DNA of 64,000 nt from positions 1 through 64,000 of the forward strand of contig JARGPR010000008.1 in the NCBI GenBank assembly GCA_029210125.1, read 5' to 3'. Positions 10,112-23,557 of this stretch are shown here, one piece after another. Under the pieces are notes generated by a model. It worked only from the letters and a program-made list of their open reading frames with translations, made no database searches and was not told the DNA's origin. A program made the translations under genes and the position numbers. This DNA comes from Pseudomonadales bacterium. Its GTDB lineage: Bacteria; Pseudomonadota; Gammaproteobacteria; Pseudomonadales; JAHRWD01. Every line of letters starts with the position of its first letter. Position 1 is the stretch's first letter.

Positions 10112-10791
10112 TCTATTACGCCTTTTAACATCGGTACAAAATGTACTGGTTCAATAAGTTCGTGGGTAAATCCTGACTCTGTTCGACGAACCAGGCACAG
10201 CGCCTGCTCACCTTCCTGTTCCACAGGGATCACTACACGACCGTTCATTGCTAACTGACTCGTCAAGGATTTGGGCAAGGATTTGGAAGCTGCAGTAACC
10301 ATGATTCCATCAAATTTCATGGTCGTCGGCCAGCCAGTATTGCCATCAGTATGGCGCAAATTAACATTGCTTAAGCCTGCCTGCTGCAAGGCTGCTGCTG
10401 CGCGTTGATGCAGTGCGCCAATGCGCTCAACACTGAATACTCTATCAACCAGCTGCGCCAAAACTGCGGTTTGATAACCTGAACCGGTACCGACTTCCAA
10501 TACGGTTCTTAACGGGCCGGCTTGTATTAGCAATTCTGTCATTCGTGCAACGATATAGGGCTGGGAAATAGTCTGATCGAAACCGATCGGCAAAGCGGTA
10601 TCTTCATAGGCCTTATGCGCCATTGCCTCTTCTATAAACAGGTGCCGGGGTGTATTCCGAATAGTTTCAAGTACGTGAGAACTCTGAATGCCCCTTTGTT
10701 TTAATCGGTCGATCAATCGATCACGGGTTCTAGCGGAGGTCATACCGATACCGGCATGGAGTTGTTCGTTATTTGACTGCTTTTCTAACAT
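10108..10791 (-). CDS. pcm: Protein-L-isoaspartate O-methyltransferase
   Basis: Pcm repairs damaged proteins by methylating L-isoaspartyl residues with S-adenosylmethionine. The SAM-binding motif [19 protein letters not shown] lies near residue 95, and the family motif [17 protein letters not shown] precedes it. The 227-residue reading frame has an N-terminal extension; homologues usually begin near [11 protein letters not shown], so a start at 10743 is possible. It sits between surE and the DUF368 gene, overlapping the latter by four bases. The surE-pcm pairing is a conserved stationary-phase survival cluster. Confidence 0.96.
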   Translation of the reverse strand: MLEKQSNNEQLHAGIGMTSARTRDRLIDRLKQRGIQSSHVLETIRNTPRHLFIEEAMAHKAYEDTALPIGFDQTISQPYIVARMTELLIQAGPLRTVLEVGTGSGYQTAVLAQLVDRVFSVERIGALHQRAAAALQQAGLSNVNLRHTDGNTGWPTTMKFDGIMVTAASKSLPKSLTSQLAMNGRVVIPVEQEGEQALCLVRRTESGFTHELIEPVHFVPMLKGVID

Positions 10792-10855
10792 AAAAAATTA
10801 ACTACTGAATCAGGCAAGGGTAATCAATAAGTACTCCAAATACCCCTAATTCGAA

Positions 10856-11620
10856 TCAAAGCAGATTACAGTCTCCCAGCCATGAACTAATATGATCGAA
10901 ACTCTCGTAATGACTCATATCAAATTGCATTGGTGTAATAGATACACGCCCCTTACTTACTGCGTGAAAATCGGTTCCTACACCACCATCATCTTCCTTG
11001 CCAGAGCCCGAAAGCCAATAGCTTTCATCACCTCGGGGATCTTTCACGACATGAGGCGTTTCAGCAGGACTTCGGTGCCCAAGCCGAGTGAGATCGATAC
11101 CTTTGATCTCATTCAGAGGCAAATTAGGTACGTTAATATTGAGTACTGTTTTGGGTGAAAGTGCGAGTGTGTCAGCCTGCTCTAGCAGACGCCGAACAAT
11201 GATAGCTGCCGTCTCATAGTGCATTTTATCATCCATGCCCATGCGAACCAGCGACACGGCTATAGAGGGCCTGGGTAAACGTCGCCCTTCCATCGCCGCT
11301 GCAACAGTCCCGGAATAAAGCACATCATCACCTAGGTTAGCCCCTGCATTGATACCCGATACAACCCGTTCGGGTTTTTTATCCACTATGCAGTAGATGC
11401 CTAAATACACACAATCGGTTGGTGTACCAGACAGGCTAATAAAGCCATTTTCATGGTAACTAGGCTTGAGAGGGCGATCCAGGGTCAATGAGTTACTGGC
11501 TCCACTGCGATCACGATCGGGAGCGATTACAGTTACAGAAGCAATTTTTTGAAGCTCTCTGGCCAGCACTTCCAGCCCCAGTGCATTCACCCCATCATCA
11601 TTGGAAAGTAGAAGTTCCAT
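10856..11620 (-). CDS. surE: 5'/3'-nucleotidase SurE
   Basis: SurE is a divalent-metal-dependent nucleoside monophosphate and short polyphosphate phosphatase of stationary phase. The N-terminal metal site is LLSNDDGVNALG with Asp8 and Asp9, then PDRDRSGASNSLT and the VSGINAGANLGDDV loop. At 254 residues it is full length. The gene follows ispF with only nine bases between them and precedes pcm. truD, which in E. coli and Pseudomonas lies between ispF and surE, is absent here. Confidence 0.97.
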   Translation of the reverse strand: MELLLSNDDGVNALGLEVLARELQKIASVTVIAPDRDRSGASNSLTLDRPLKPSYHENGFISLSGTPTDCVYLGIYCIVDKKPERVVSGINAGANLGDDVLYSGTVAAAMEGRRLPRPSIAVSLVRMGMDDKMHYETAAIIVRRLLEQADTLALSPKTVLNINVPNLPLNEIKGIDLTRLGHRSPAETPHVVKDPRGDESYWLSGSGKEDDGGVGTDFHAVSKGRVSITPMQFDMSHYESFDHISSWLGDCNLL

Positions 11621-11629
11621 ATCGGTTTC

Positions 11630-12154
11630 CTATTCGACCTTATTTCTATTGGCCGCTCTCTTTTTGGCCACACCAGACACAAGCAATACAACCGCGTGTG
11701 CCGCGATACCTTCACTGCGACCTTCAAACCCAAGACCTTCAGTGGTGGTTGCTTTAACGTTGATTTGTTCACTTTCGACACCCATATCCCCTGCCAATTG
11801 CTTACGCATGGAATCGATATAGCTTGCCACCCGAGGTTTTTCGGCCACCAGAGTCAAATCCGCATTACCCAGGCAGTATCCCTTTTGCGCAATTTTTTCG
11901 ATCACGGCCGTTAGTAATTTTCGACTACTGATACCTTTATAGGCGGGATCAGTATCAGGAAAATGATGACCAATATCACCGATTCCTGCACCCCCAAGCA
12001 GCGCATCGCAGAGTGCATGGATGATCACATCACCATCTGAATGGGCAATGATCGCACGATCAGAGGGTACATCTACACCACCCAAAGCAATTAGCTTAGG
12101 CTCGCCGTCGGATTCGGCAAAACGATGCACGTCGTAGCCATGACCCACTCTCAT
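11630..12154 (-). CDS. ispF: 2-C-methyl-D-erythritol 2,4-cyclodiphosphate synthase
   Basis: IspF catalyses the fifth step of the MEP isoprenoid pathway, forming MEcPP with release of CMP. The metal site is at the N-terminus (GHGYDVHRF, Asp8 and His10), with IIAHSDGDVIIHALCDALLGGAGIG as the family signature; the latter part is quoted only as a region at about residues 34-58. The 174 residues include a C-terminal extension of about 15 basic residues beyond the usual 158. It is read just behind ispD (18 bases), matching the common ispDF arrangement. Confidence 0.96.
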   Translation of the reverse strand: MRVGHGYDVHRFAESDGEPKLIALGGVDVPSDRAIIAHSDGDVIIHALCDALLGGAGIGDIGHHFPDTDPAYKGISSRKLLTAVIEKIAQKGYCLGNADLTLVAEKPRVASYIDSMRKQLAGDMGVESEQINVKATTTEGLGFEGRSEGIAAHAVVLLVSGVAKKRAANRNKVE

Positions 12155-12172
12155 AACAATACTCGCTTCATA

Positions 12173-12904
12173 TCAGATTGCATTATCATTCGCTTGACCC
12201 AGATAGTATTCCGCCAATTCCAGGTCCTCAGGCCGGGTGATTTTTATATTTTTTTCGCTTCCTTCAACCATTACAGGGGAAAAACCTGCCAATTCCATTG
12301 CTGATGCTTCATCGGTCACAAGTCGGTTTTGATCAATCGATTCCTGCATCGCCGCCGTCAACAATCCAATCGGAAACATCTGTGGGGTCTGGGCCTTCCA
12401 AAGATCAGAGCGATCAATAGTATCTGCAATTACAGCCGAGCCATGGGTAACTCTTTTGATCGTATCTCGAATCTTAGATCCAAGAATTGCACCGCTGTTT
12501 TGCTGTCTTGCAGTAGCAATCAAATGATCCAAATCCGTTGCAGAAAGGCAAGGCCGAGCAGCATCATGAACCATGACCAAAGTAGCTGGGGCGACCTGCT
12601 TTTGAAGGGAGTTCAGTGCATTTAACACAGAGTGACAACGCTCTATACCGCCAACGACCATACTTATCTTAGGGTGTGTTGCTAGAGAAAGGTCACGCCA
12701 ATAGGTATCACCATCACCAATTGAGACCACAACCTGCTGAATATCAGTATTATCGCAAAGTGGTTGTATTGCATGCTCGATAACGGTTCGACCATAAAGA
12801 GGTAAATACTGCTTTGGCATTTGAGTACCCATACGCCGACCAATACCAGCGGCGGGAACAACAGCAAGAATCTGGGAAGGTGGATTACCCTGAATCTCTG
12901 ACAT
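12173..12904 (-). CDS. ispD: 2-C-methyl-D-erythritol 4-phosphate cytidylyltransferase
   Basis: IspD transfers CMP to MEP in the isoprenoid pathway. The nucleotide-binding N-terminus is VVPAAGIGRRMGTQMPKQYL, followed by VMVHDAARPCLS and the DTIKRV and TPQMF segments typical of the enzyme. It is 243 residues, slightly longer than E. coli IspD (236). The gene lies directly behind ftsB (47 bases), the order ftsB-ispD-ispF being conserved across gammaproteobacteria. Confidence 0.96.
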   Translation of the reverse strand: MSEIQGNPPSQILAVVPAAGIGRRMGTQMPKQYLPLYGRTVIEHAIQPLCDNTDIQQVVVSIGDGDTYWRDLSLATHPKISMVVGGIERCHSVLNALNSLQKQVAPATLVMVHDAARPCLSATDLDHLIATARQQNSGAILGSKIRDTIKRVTHGSAVIADTIDRSDLWKAQTPQMFPIGLLTAAMQESIDQNRLVTDEASAMELAGFSPVMVEGSEKNIKITRPEDLELAEYYLGQANDNAI

Positions 12905-12951
12905 TCAAGGAATTAAGATCTGCAAACTGGATTCCAAAACCTAAAATAGCT

Positions 12952-13227
12952 CTATTCAGAGCCGGTAAACAGATAGAAGGTTTCATTTTTTTTGATCATG
13001 CCCAGCTCTTCCCGGGCAAATTGTTCGGCAGTTGAGGCGCCCTGCCTGAGTTCCAGCACTTCGTTAACCAGCTTCTGGTTACGTTGAATTTTTTGATCAT
13101 TGTCCTGCTGCTGCTGAACAACTTGTTGCTGCAAACGTTTAACATCCGCCACACTGCCCGCGCCAACCCACAATCTATATTGCAGGCCAACCAACATCAG
13201 AAGCAAAATCCAGCGGAACCATTTCAT
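12952..13227 (-). CDS. ftsB: Cell division protein FtsB
   Basis: FtsB is a bitopic divisome protein that pairs with FtsL and FtsQ. The 91 residues show a short cytoplasmic start, a transmembrane segment at about residues 4-20 (WILLLMLVGLQYRLWVG), a Gln-rich coiled coil at about 27-62, and the conserved C-terminal part with AREELGMIKKNETFY. It lies between eno and ispD as in most gammaproteobacteria. Confidence 0.95.
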   Translation of the reverse strand: MKWFRWILLLMLVGLQYRLWVGAGSVADVKRLQQQVVQQQQDNDQKIQRNQKLVNEVLELRQGASTAEQFAREELGMIKKNETFYLFTGSE

Positions 13228-13284
13228 TTTAAATCAGTAAGTTACCATAGCTTTTTATAGGCAGACATACATTCAACGTCACCT

Positions 13285-14598
<1,314 letters not shown>

Positions 14599-14675
14599 TC
14601 ATTTAGGCTGGGACAATTTCACATAGAGGCAATATTCGACTCTACGAAACACCCGAACCGTATTCGTCAGGGTAA

Positions 14676-15512
14676 TTACCCTAATTCGTTTTCAATAAAT
14701 GGATTACGTTTTACGCAGCTATCAAGCTCAGTCAGCGTTTCAAGCAACATTTTCATTTTAGCCAGTGGCCACGAATTGGGGCCGTCGCTCATCGCTTTGT
14801 CAGGATCTGGGTGGGTTTCCATAAAGATTCCGGATATCCCTGCAGCAACCGCTGCACGGGCCAAAACCGGCACCATTTCACGCTGGCCGCCGGAAACCGC
14901 TCCTTGGCCACCAGGCAACTGCACTGAGTGGGTAGCGTCATATACAACCGGGCAACCAGTATCACGCATAATCGACAACGAGCGCATATCAGAAACCAGG
15001 TTGTTGTAACCAAAGGTATAACCACGGTCACAAACTGTAATCTGCTCATTACCCATTGCGCGGCCTTTTTCTACTACGTGGGTCATATCCCATGGCGCTA
15101 AAAACTGACCTTTTTTTATATTGACCGGGATGCCCTGGGCGCATACGTTTTGAATATAGTTGGTTTGACGACACAAAAATGCCGGTGTTTGCATCATCGA
15201 AACTACCGATGCGACTTCATTTAATGGCGTATCTTCATGTACGTCCGTTAGCACCGGCACGTCGATCTGCTTTTTAACCTTATCCAGAATTTCTAAGCCC
15301 TTTTCAACACCAAGGCCACGAAAACTCTGATGAGATGAACGGTTTGCTTTATCAAACGAAGACTTATAGATAAAGGGGATACCTAATGCTGCAGTAATCT
15401 CCTTAAGCTGACCAGCGGTATCCAGCGCCAGTTGCTCACTTTCAATTACACAGGGGCCAGCAATCAGAAAAAGCGGTCGATCCAATCCAACTTCAAATCC
15501 ACATATGTTCAC
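14676..15512 (-). CDS. kdsA: 3-deoxy-8-phosphooctulonate synthase
   Basis: KdsA condenses arabinose 5-phosphate with PEP to make Kdo-8-phosphate for lipopolysaccharide. The 278 residues begin with [12 protein letters not shown] and include [18 protein letters not shown] and a [11 protein letters not shown] segment. As in the metal-independent class, the position equivalent to the metal-binding Cys is Asn (KANRSS). It is 12 bases behind pyrG, so the two are probably co-transcribed with eno. Confidence 0.97.
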   Translation of the reverse strand: MNICGFEVGLDRPLFLIAGPCVIESEQLALDTAGQLKEITAALGIPFIYKSSFDKANRSSHQSFRGLGVEKGLEILDKVKKQIDVPVLTDVHEDTPLNEVASVVSMMQTPAFLCRQTNYIQNVCAQGIPVNIKKGQFLAPWDMTHVVEKGRAMGNEQITVCDRGYTFGYNNLVSDMRSLSIMRDTGCPVVYDATHSVQLPGGQGAVSGGQREMVPVLARAAVAAGISGIFMETHPDPDKAMSDGPNSWPLAKMKMLLETLTELDSCVKRNPFIENELG

Positions 15513-15524
15513 ATTTAATACCTG

Positions 15525-17165
<1,641 letters not shown>

Positions 17166-17348
17166 TTAGTAGGATCTAAGAGATAGTTGACGAACTGTTT
17201 AGCCACCTGCGAAAAACTTCACTTACGGCCCATTCAACCTGCTCTTGGGGGCGTTCTTACTACAAAAAGAACAGATTCGGAATTTTACCAAATCAGCCCA
17301 TAGGATGAAACGAATAAAGAGCACCAATCTGGCTAATGGGGCAGTTAA

Positions 17349-18770
17349 TCAGCTCGGTGCCTCAACTCGTTTCCATTCTAGCTGCAACGCTTGATCTCGC
17401 TCGGTTGCCTGGTAAGGCTCGCAAATAAAATAGTTTGGCACCGCAACCAACTGATCGTCAAAATAGATCAACGGAACTATATCGCGCAACCAGGGTTCGA
17501 TTTTATACTCATTGAATAATTTTTTTAATGGGCGAGACCCATGACGCCCTACTGGCCGGCAGCGTTCACCACCCTGGCGAAAGCGGATGGTCACCCGTTC
17601 ATTTTCCGGTAATCTCAAACCCTGATTTCGTTCGGATATCAGCGATTCTGCAGCGACAATTCCACTACCCTGACAAAAAATTGGAGCCTGCAAATCCCAC
17701 TCGTAACGCCTGCAAGGGTCAAAGTCAGGGTGAGGCTCAATTTTTTGAGTCTCCAGCAAATAAAGCAATTGGTTAAAACGCCTCACTTGCCAGCTGCTGG
17801 TTTTAAATATCGGCATTGCAGCTTTCGAAGCCGCGGCAACCTCATCGAGAATCGTTTCAACCCAGCCATGTTCCGAGTTGTTTAGGCCATTCATACCCAA
17901 CCAGTGCCGAATCAGGTTTTTTTGCCTAAACCGATCCAGCTCAAATAGTGGTTTTATTTTGAGTTGTGATAATTCCGAACCGGCGGTATGTATATAGTCC
18001 TGTTCAGCAACCTGACCTGCGAGCTGAGCATAATCGGAACATACTCCGATAGTGCGGGACCATGTTTTACGATAACCGGGCCAGCGCTGTTCAAGTAGCG
18101 GGAGCACCGTATGGCGCAAATAATTTCGATCATGTTTTACAGAGGCGTTGCTTGGGTCTTCAATCCATTTCAAACCTTTAAGGGATGCAAATTCCAGTAA
18201 CTGCTGGCGACTGGTATCCAGCAAGGGTCGAAGCAATCGACCCTTACCGATGGAACGCTGCCTGGGAATGCCAGCAAGACCCGTAGGTCCCGCTCCCTTC
18301 AGCAAACGCATTAACAAGGTCTCCATCTGATCATCAAGGTGATGCGCCATCAGCAAAAGGCTTGATGATTCGATATATTTCTCAAAAACCCGGTAGCGTT
18401 GAATTCGAGCCTGCTCCTCCAGGCTAAAGCCTTGCTCCGCAGCAACTTCTACAGATTCACAGACCATAGGGATTTGAAGTTGCGCGCAAACCTGCTCGCA
18501 ATGCTGCTGCCACTGAGTTGAATTTTTATCTAACTGATGATTGACATGAATCGCGGTTAGATCCAGCTTTCGATTTAAAAAAAATGGATCGAGCTGAATC
18601 AGTTCGAGCGCCTGCTGTGTGATCAATAACAGAATGTGGGAATCCATGCCGCCGCTATAAGCAACATGGATATGGTTCAGTTTAGAGTGCTCAGTTAAAA
18701 GTTCTCGAAGCTGTGCTGCGCAGCACTCAGTGGTTTGTTTGTAAGCGGACTCAATCAATGAACTAGCCAT
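17349..18770 (-). CDS. tilS: tRNA(Ile)-lysidine synthase
   Basis: TilS modifies C34 of the CAU-anticodon tRNA-Ile to lysidine so that it reads AUA codons. The PP-loop ATP site is VAYSGGMDSHILL at about residues 37-49, followed by HVNHQL, MAHHLDDQMETLLMRLLKGAG and a C-terminal substrate-binding domain with IRFRQGGERCRPVGRHGSR. The 473 residues are somewhat longer than E. coli TilS (432). It follows accA in the same direction. Confidence 0.95.
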   Translation of the reverse strand: MASSLIESAYKQTTECCAAQLRELLTEHSKLNHIHVAYSGGMDSHILLLITQQALELIQLDPFFLNRKLDLTAIHVNHQLDKNSTQWQQHCEQVCAQLQIPMVCESVEVAAEQGFSLEEQARIQRYRVFEKYIESSSLLLMAHHLDDQMETLLMRLLKGAGPTGLAGIPRQRSIGKGRLLRPLLDTSRQQLLEFASLKGLKWIEDPSNASVKHDRNYLRHTVLPLLEQRWPGYRKTWSRTIGVCSDYAQLAGQVAEQDYIHTAGSELSQLKIKPLFELDRFRQKNLIRHWLGMNGLNNSEHGWVETILDEVAAASKAAMPIFKTSSWQVRRFNQLLYLLETQKIEPHPDFDPCRRYEWDLQAPIFCQGSGIVAAESLISERNQGLRLPENERVTIRFRQGGERCRPVGRHGSRPLKKLFNEYKIEPWLRDIVPLIYFDDQLVAVPNYFICEPYQATERDQALQLEWKRVEAPS

Positions 18771-18819
18771 CGCGGTTGATCATTAACCCAGCCCCACTAC
18801 AATTGGGGAAAGACTCTGA

Positions 18820-19773
18820 TTATTTATAAATCCCGTAGGACATATAACGCTGATAACGTTTTTCAAGCATCTCTTCTTCAGAAAATCCTTCAACCATATC
18901 GAGCTTTTGAACAACGGCTTGTTTAATACTACTCGCCATTTTATCAATATCCCGATGAGCACCACCGAGCGGTTCCAGAATGCGCTCATCTACCAGACCC
19001 AAATCCTTAAGTTTGGTTGAGGTCATGGCCATCATTTCTGCAGCACTGGAAGCTTTTTCTGCGGTTTTCCACAAAATGGTCGCACAACCTTCTGGAGAGA
19101 TAACTGAATAGGTGGCGTATTCAAGAATTAATAACTGATCACACACCGCCAGGGCCAATGCACCACCAGAACCACCTTCACCAATCACAACAGATATAAT
19201 CGGTGTTTTAAGCCGTGACATCACCGCTAGGTTTTGAGCAATCGCCTCACTTTGGCCACGCTCTTCAGATTCAACCCCTGGGTAGGCTCCAGAGGTATCA
19301 ATAAAGCTTATAATCGGCAACTTAAAACGTTCCGCCAACTCCATTAAACGACAGGCTTTGCGGTAACCTTCCGGCTGAGGCATACCAAAATTACGGTAGA
19401 CCTTATCTTTAGTGCCTCGACCTTTTTCATGACCGATCACCATTACCGGCCTGCCATCTAATCTCGCAATACCACCGACTATTGCAGGGTCATCCCGGAA
19501 GTGGCGATCACCATGTAGTTCATCAAAATCGGTAAAAATCCGTTGAATATAATCAACCGTGTAGGGTCGTGCGGGGTGGCGGGAAAGCTGAACGATCTCC
19601 CAACTTCCCAGCGATGAAAAAATACTTTCGGTGAGTTTCTTACTTTTTTCTTCCAGCTTCGTAACTTCTTCCTGGACATTGATGTCGTTATTGCTACCCA
19701 CCAAACGAAGCTCATCAATTTTCGCTTCCAGCTCCGCAATCGGTTGTTCGAAATCAAGATAGTCGAGATTCAT
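18820..19773 (-). CDS. accA: Acetyl-CoA carboxylase carboxyltransferase subunit alpha
   Basis: AccA with AccD transfers the carboxyl group from biotin to acetyl-CoA, the first step of fatty acid synthesis. The 317 residues include the N-terminal [17 protein letters not shown] helix, [14 protein letters not shown] [39 protein letters not shown] (quoted in two halves at about 122-148), and [16 protein letters not shown]. It lies between dnaE and tilS, a conserved order. Confidence 0.97.
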   Translation of the reverse strand: MNLDYLDFEQPIAELEAKIDELRLVGSNNDINVQEEVTKLEEKSKKLTESIFSSLGSWEIVQLSRHPARPYTVDYIQRIFTDFDELHGDRHFRDDPAIVGGIARLDGRPVMVIGHEKGRGTKDKVYRNFGMPQPEGYRKACRLMELAERFKLPIISFIDTSGAYPGVESEERGQSEAIAQNLAVMSRLKTPIISVVIGEGGSGGALALAVCDQLLILEYATYSVISPEGCATILWKTAEKASSAAEMMAMTSTKLKDLGLVDERILEPLGGAHRDIDKMASSIKQAVVQKLDMVEGFSEEEMLEKRYQRYMSYGIYK

Positions 19774-19878
19774 TCAAATGCCTGATATGTATAAATATGA
19801 TTCAAGTAAGCCTACGCGGCTCCGATGTGAGAGATTGTACCAGCCTCGGTAGGGAATCAGTAGAGTATCCATGCGGAA

Positions 19879-22800
19879 CTAATAGATTAGCTGTACACGA
19901 TCGGCACCGATCTGCTCTGCGAGTTGAGTTAATACCTCATCTGAAGGTAGCAGGGTTTGCTCAAGGTTAATAACTGCTTTCGCGCCTGCTCCACTATATT
20001 GGACCTTTAGGCGACATCTGCCCTTGGGCAAATGGGTGAGTAGCGTCTGTAGTTCTGCAAGCCGCTCGGTATTGCAATTAGCACCATCCAGCTCCAGCAG
20101 TAGATGTCGCGAAAAGTGCTGGCGTGCCTCTTCAAGGGTCAGAACTATTTCTGCCTGAGCGCGGATTCCATCGGAATATTCATCAAAGCTGACATCACCC
20201 TGTATCACCATAACCGTGTCTTTAATTAACTTATCCTTGAACTGTGCATAGGCTTCGCCAAATAACCCGACTTCAACCCGGGCGCTGCGATCATCGAGAG
20301 TTACGAAAGCGATATCCTGCCCCCGCTTACTCTTCATGGTCCGGGTTGCCACAACCAATCCAGCAAGGGTCTGGGTGGTATCCTTTGCCGCCAACTCAAC
20401 GAGTGGTGCCGTCACAATCTGTTCAAGCTCTGCTTTATATTGGTCAATTGGATGGCCCGACAGATATAACCCAAGGGTGTCTTTTTCTGCTCTGAGACGC
20501 TCGCGGGAACTCCAACATGGAGCTACTTTGTAATCGATCAAATCCTTCTTCTGGCCCTGTTCGGTAGGCGCGGCAAACAGATCAAGCGTACCACTGGCCT
20601 CCGACCGTGCATTTTGATCCGAGAGTTTCAAACCCTCCGGGATATTGGCCATCAATACGCCACGATCAATGCCAAAACAGTCCATTGCGCCAGCGCGTAC
20701 CAGTGCCTCAAGCCCTCTTTTATTTACCTTACTGGTATCCATTCGAGTACAAAAATCAAATAGACTGCTATAGCTCTGTCCGTCCTTTCGACCCTCAACA
20801 ATAGCGTCTACCGCCCCTTCACCAAGACCTTTGATCGCACCCAGCCCGTATAGAATCTGATTATTTTCATCAACTGTAAAACGGAAATACCCCGAATTGA
20901 TATCAGGCGGATGTAGCACCAGTTCGTTGTTGCGTGCATCTTCAATAAATACCACAACTTTTTCGGTATTGTGCATCTCGGCAGACATAACTGCCGCCAT
21001 AAAGGCCGAAGGATAATGATATTTAAGCCATGCAGTTTGGTAGGAAACTAACGCGTAGGCGGCGGAGTGTGATTTGTTAAACCCATAACCGGCAAACTTT
21101 TCCATCAGATCAAATATTGCGGTGGCAATATCCGCATCAATCTGGTTCGCGGCGGCACCCTCAGCAAAAATTTCACGCTGTTTGGCCATTTCCTCAGGTT
21201 TTTTCTTACCCATCGCACGGCGCAACATATCCGCAGCACCCAAGGTGTAACCCGCCAGTACCTGGGCGATCTGCATCACCTGTTCCTGGTAAAGAATTAC
21301 GCCGTAAGTGTTTTCTAAAATCGGCTCCAGGCTGGGGTGAAGGTAAGAAACATCAGCACCGTGCTTTCGGTCAATAAAATCATCAACCATGCCAGATTGA
21401 AGTGGCCCCGGCCGAAACAACGCCACCAACGCAATAATATCTTCGAATCTGCTCGGTAACAGTCGCTTGATCAAATCCTTCATGCCACGGGATTCAAGCT
21501 GGAAAACGGCAGTGGTATTACCCTGCCCTAACAATTGATAAACGGCTTGGTCATCCAGTGGAATGTGATCGATATCAATCGGCTCTTTGCCATTAGCGGA
21601 CAAGCCCTTATTGATCGTTTCCAACGCCCAATCGATGATAGTCAGAGTCCTAAGGCCCAGAAAATCGAATTTCACCAAGCCAACGGACTCAACGTCATCT
21701 TTATCGAACTGTGTAACTAAATTGTCACCCGACTCATCGACATAAATCGGTGAATAATCGGTAATTCTACCCGGCGCAATCACCACACCACCGGCATGCT
21801 TGCCAACGTTACGTACCACGCCCTCAAGCTTGCGGGACATCTCCATGATCTCTTTGGCTTCTTCATTGGTATTGATAAAGCTTTTGAAATCTGCGGATTC
21901 TTTCTCCGCTTTTGCCAGGGTCATACCCACTTCGAAAGGAATCAACTTGGACAGCTTATCTGCCAGACCGTAGGCTTTACCCTGCACACGGGCAACATCG
22001 CGCACTACCGCTTTGGCCGCCATCGTGCCGAAGGTGATGATCTGGGAGACTGCTTCACGGCCATAGGTATCCGCAACGTATTGAATCACCCGATCTCGAC
22101 CATCCATACAGAAATCGATATCAAAATCCGGCATCGAAACCCGCTCAGGATTCAGAAACCGCTCGAAAAGAAGTTCATATTTAATGGGATCTAGATCGGT
22201 GATTTTCAGCGCCCAGGCCACGATAGAACCGGCCCCCGACCCACGGCCCGGCCCGACCGGAATACCGTTTTCCCTGGCCCAGCCAATGAAGTCCATTACA
22301 ATCAAAAAATAACCAGGGAAACCCATTTGAATGATGATTCCCAACTCGTATTCCAACCGCTGATAGTACTGTTCGCTATCCACAGGCAAACCCGCTTCAT
22401 CGGTTGGCGGCACATCAGCAAGCCGCGCTTTCAACCCTTCGGTACATACTTTTTTCAGGAATTCCTGCTCAGTCATCCCATCCGGAATGGGATAATCGGG
22501 TAGATAATTTTCCCCAAGGGTCAGTTCAACATTGCAGCGTTTAGCAATCTCAACACTGTTTTGCAATGCGGCGGGCACATCGGCAAACAAGGTCTGCATC
22601 TCAGACACCGAACGCAGATATTGCTGCTCCGAATGGCGATGCGGTCGGCGCGGGTCGTCAAGGGTCCGCCCTTCGTAAATACAGACCCGTGCCTCGTGGG
22701 CTTCAAAATCATCCCGTGTAAAAAAACATACCTCATTGGTCGCAACCGGCGGGCATTCAAATTCCGACGCTAACTCTAACGCTCTGGAGATATATAATTC

Positions 22801-23331
22801 CTGGTTTGGACGTCCGTTACGCTGTAATTCGATATAGAATCGATCAGGGAAAACCGACATCCATTCCTGTAAAATCGATTTTGCCAGAGGACGGTTACCC
22901 CTGATCAGGGCTTCGCCAAACTCACCCTCTTCAGCACCCGATAGTGCGATCAACCCATCGGCATGTTGGTGTATCCACTCACGCTTCGCGATGGCCTTGT
23001 CCTGACGTCTTCCCTCTAGAAAACCGAGGGAGATAATCCGTGTAAGATTTTGATAACCCGCACTATTTGAGGCAAACAACACCAATTTAGAACAGTTCCC
23101 AGGATCATCCTGGGATTCAACCCATACCTCAGCACCCACGATAGGTTTGACCCCCTGGGCGATTGCTGCGCTATAAAATTTGACCAAAGCAAAAAAATTA
23201 CTGACATCAGTAACCGCTACCGCTGGCATACCCATTTCGAATACGGTTTTAACCAACGGTTTTACAGATATCAATCCATCAACGAGAGAATATTCGGAGT
23301 GGACACGCAGATGAATAAAATCAGGGGACAT
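19879..23331 (-). CDS. dnaE: DNA polymerase III subunit alpha
   Basis: DnaE is the replicative polymerase catalytic subunit. The 1150 residues (E. coli 1160) begin with a PHP domain (FIHLRVHSEYSLVDG), then the palm domain with the catalytic Asp residues in MPDFDIDFCMDGRDRVI and GRGSGAGSIVAWAL, fingers with HAGGVVIAPG and QVMQIAQVLAGYTLGAADMLRRAMGKK (two motifs near 725-750), a helix-hairpin-helix, and a C-terminal OB fold (about 985-1070). It heads the dnaE-accA-tilS run on the minus strand. Confidence 0.98.
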   Translation of the reverse strand: MSPDFIHLRVHSEYSLVDGLISVKPLVKTVFEMGMPAVAVTDVSNFFALVKFYSAAIAQGVKPIVGAEVWVESQDDPGNCSKLVLFASNSAGYQNLTRIISLGFLEGRRQDKAIAKREWIHQHADGLIALSGAEEGEFGEALIRGNRPLAKSILQEWMSVFPDRFYIELQRNGRPNQELYISRALELASEFECPPVATNEVCFFTRDDFEAHEARVCIYEGRTLDDPRRPHRHSEQQYLRSVSEMQTLFADVPAALQNSVEIAKRCNVELTLGENYLPDYPIPDGMTEQEFLKKVCTEGLKARLADVPPTDEAGLPVDSEQYYQRLEYELGIIIQMGFPGYFLIVMDFIGWARENGIPVGPGRGSGAGSIVAWALKITDLDPIKYELLFERFLNPERVSMPDFDIDFCMDGRDRVIQYVADTYGREAVSQIITFGTMAAKAVVRDVARVQGKAYGLADKLSKLIPFEVGMTLAKAEKESADFKSFINTNEEAKEIMEMSRKLEGVVRNVGKHAGGVVIAPGRITDYSPIYVDESGDNLVTQFDKDDVESVGLVKFDFLGLRTLTIIDWALETINKGLSANGKEPIDIDHIPLDDQAVYQLLGQGNTTAVFQLESRGMKDLIKRLLPSRFEDIIALVALFRPGPLQSGMVDDFIDRKHGADVSYLHPSLEPILENTYGVILYQEQVMQIAQVLAGYTLGAADMLRRAMGKKKPEEMAKQREIFAEGAAANQIDADIATAIFDLMEKFAGYGFNKSHSAAYALVSYQTAWLKYHYPSAFMAAVMSAEMHNTEKVVVFIEDARNNELVLHPPDINSGYFRFTVDENNQILYGLGAIKGLGEGAVDAIVEGRKDGQSYSSLFDFCTRMDTSKVNKRGLEALVRAGAMDCFGIDRGVLMANIPEGLKLSDQNARSEASGTLDLFAAPTEQGQKKDLIDYKVAPCWSSRERLRAEKDTLGLYLSGHPIDQYKAELEQIVTAPLVELAAKDTTQTLAGLVVATRTMKSKRGQDIAFVTLDDRSARVEVGLFGEAYAQFKDKLIKDTVMVIQGDVSFDEYSDGIRAQAEIVLTLEEARQHFSRHLLLELDGANCNTERLAELQTLLTHLPKGRCRLKVQYSGAGAKAVINLEQTLLPSDEVLTQLAEQIGADRVQLIY

Positions 23332-23431
23332 AAAAATGGCAGATTAAAGCTTTTAATGAAAGGTTGAAGCTATATAGGAAGAACGACACGATACGTGCTC
23401 ATGAACGAACACTACAACGCAAAATTTTTAC

Positions 23432-23557
23432 TTACAGATCAACAAAGGAATCTCGACAATATTCCGGGTTAGCAACCCATTCATACGCTCGTTCAAGATC
23501 GATCGCTAGGTTACCATACAGACGATTATGCTTCGACAGAAACGCCAACCGAAAACC
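23432..23557 (-). pseudogene. Possible 41-codon remnant or readthrough extension
   Basis: Directly behind the TAG stop of the thermonuclease gene, the same reading frame stays open for 41 codons and ends at TAA 23432-23434. The encoded peptide looks protein-like (for example AIDLERAYEWVANPEYCRDS) and has no good start codon or ribosome site of its own. It may be a former C-terminal part of the thermonuclease, the tail of a lost gene, or chance. The observation is direct; any coding role is inference. Confidence 0.25.

Noticed and set aside
21796..22194. 132-residue open frame on the plus strand inside dnaE
   Set aside because: It is antisense to a highly conserved essential gene, has no ribosome site, and its sequence does not resemble a protein family.
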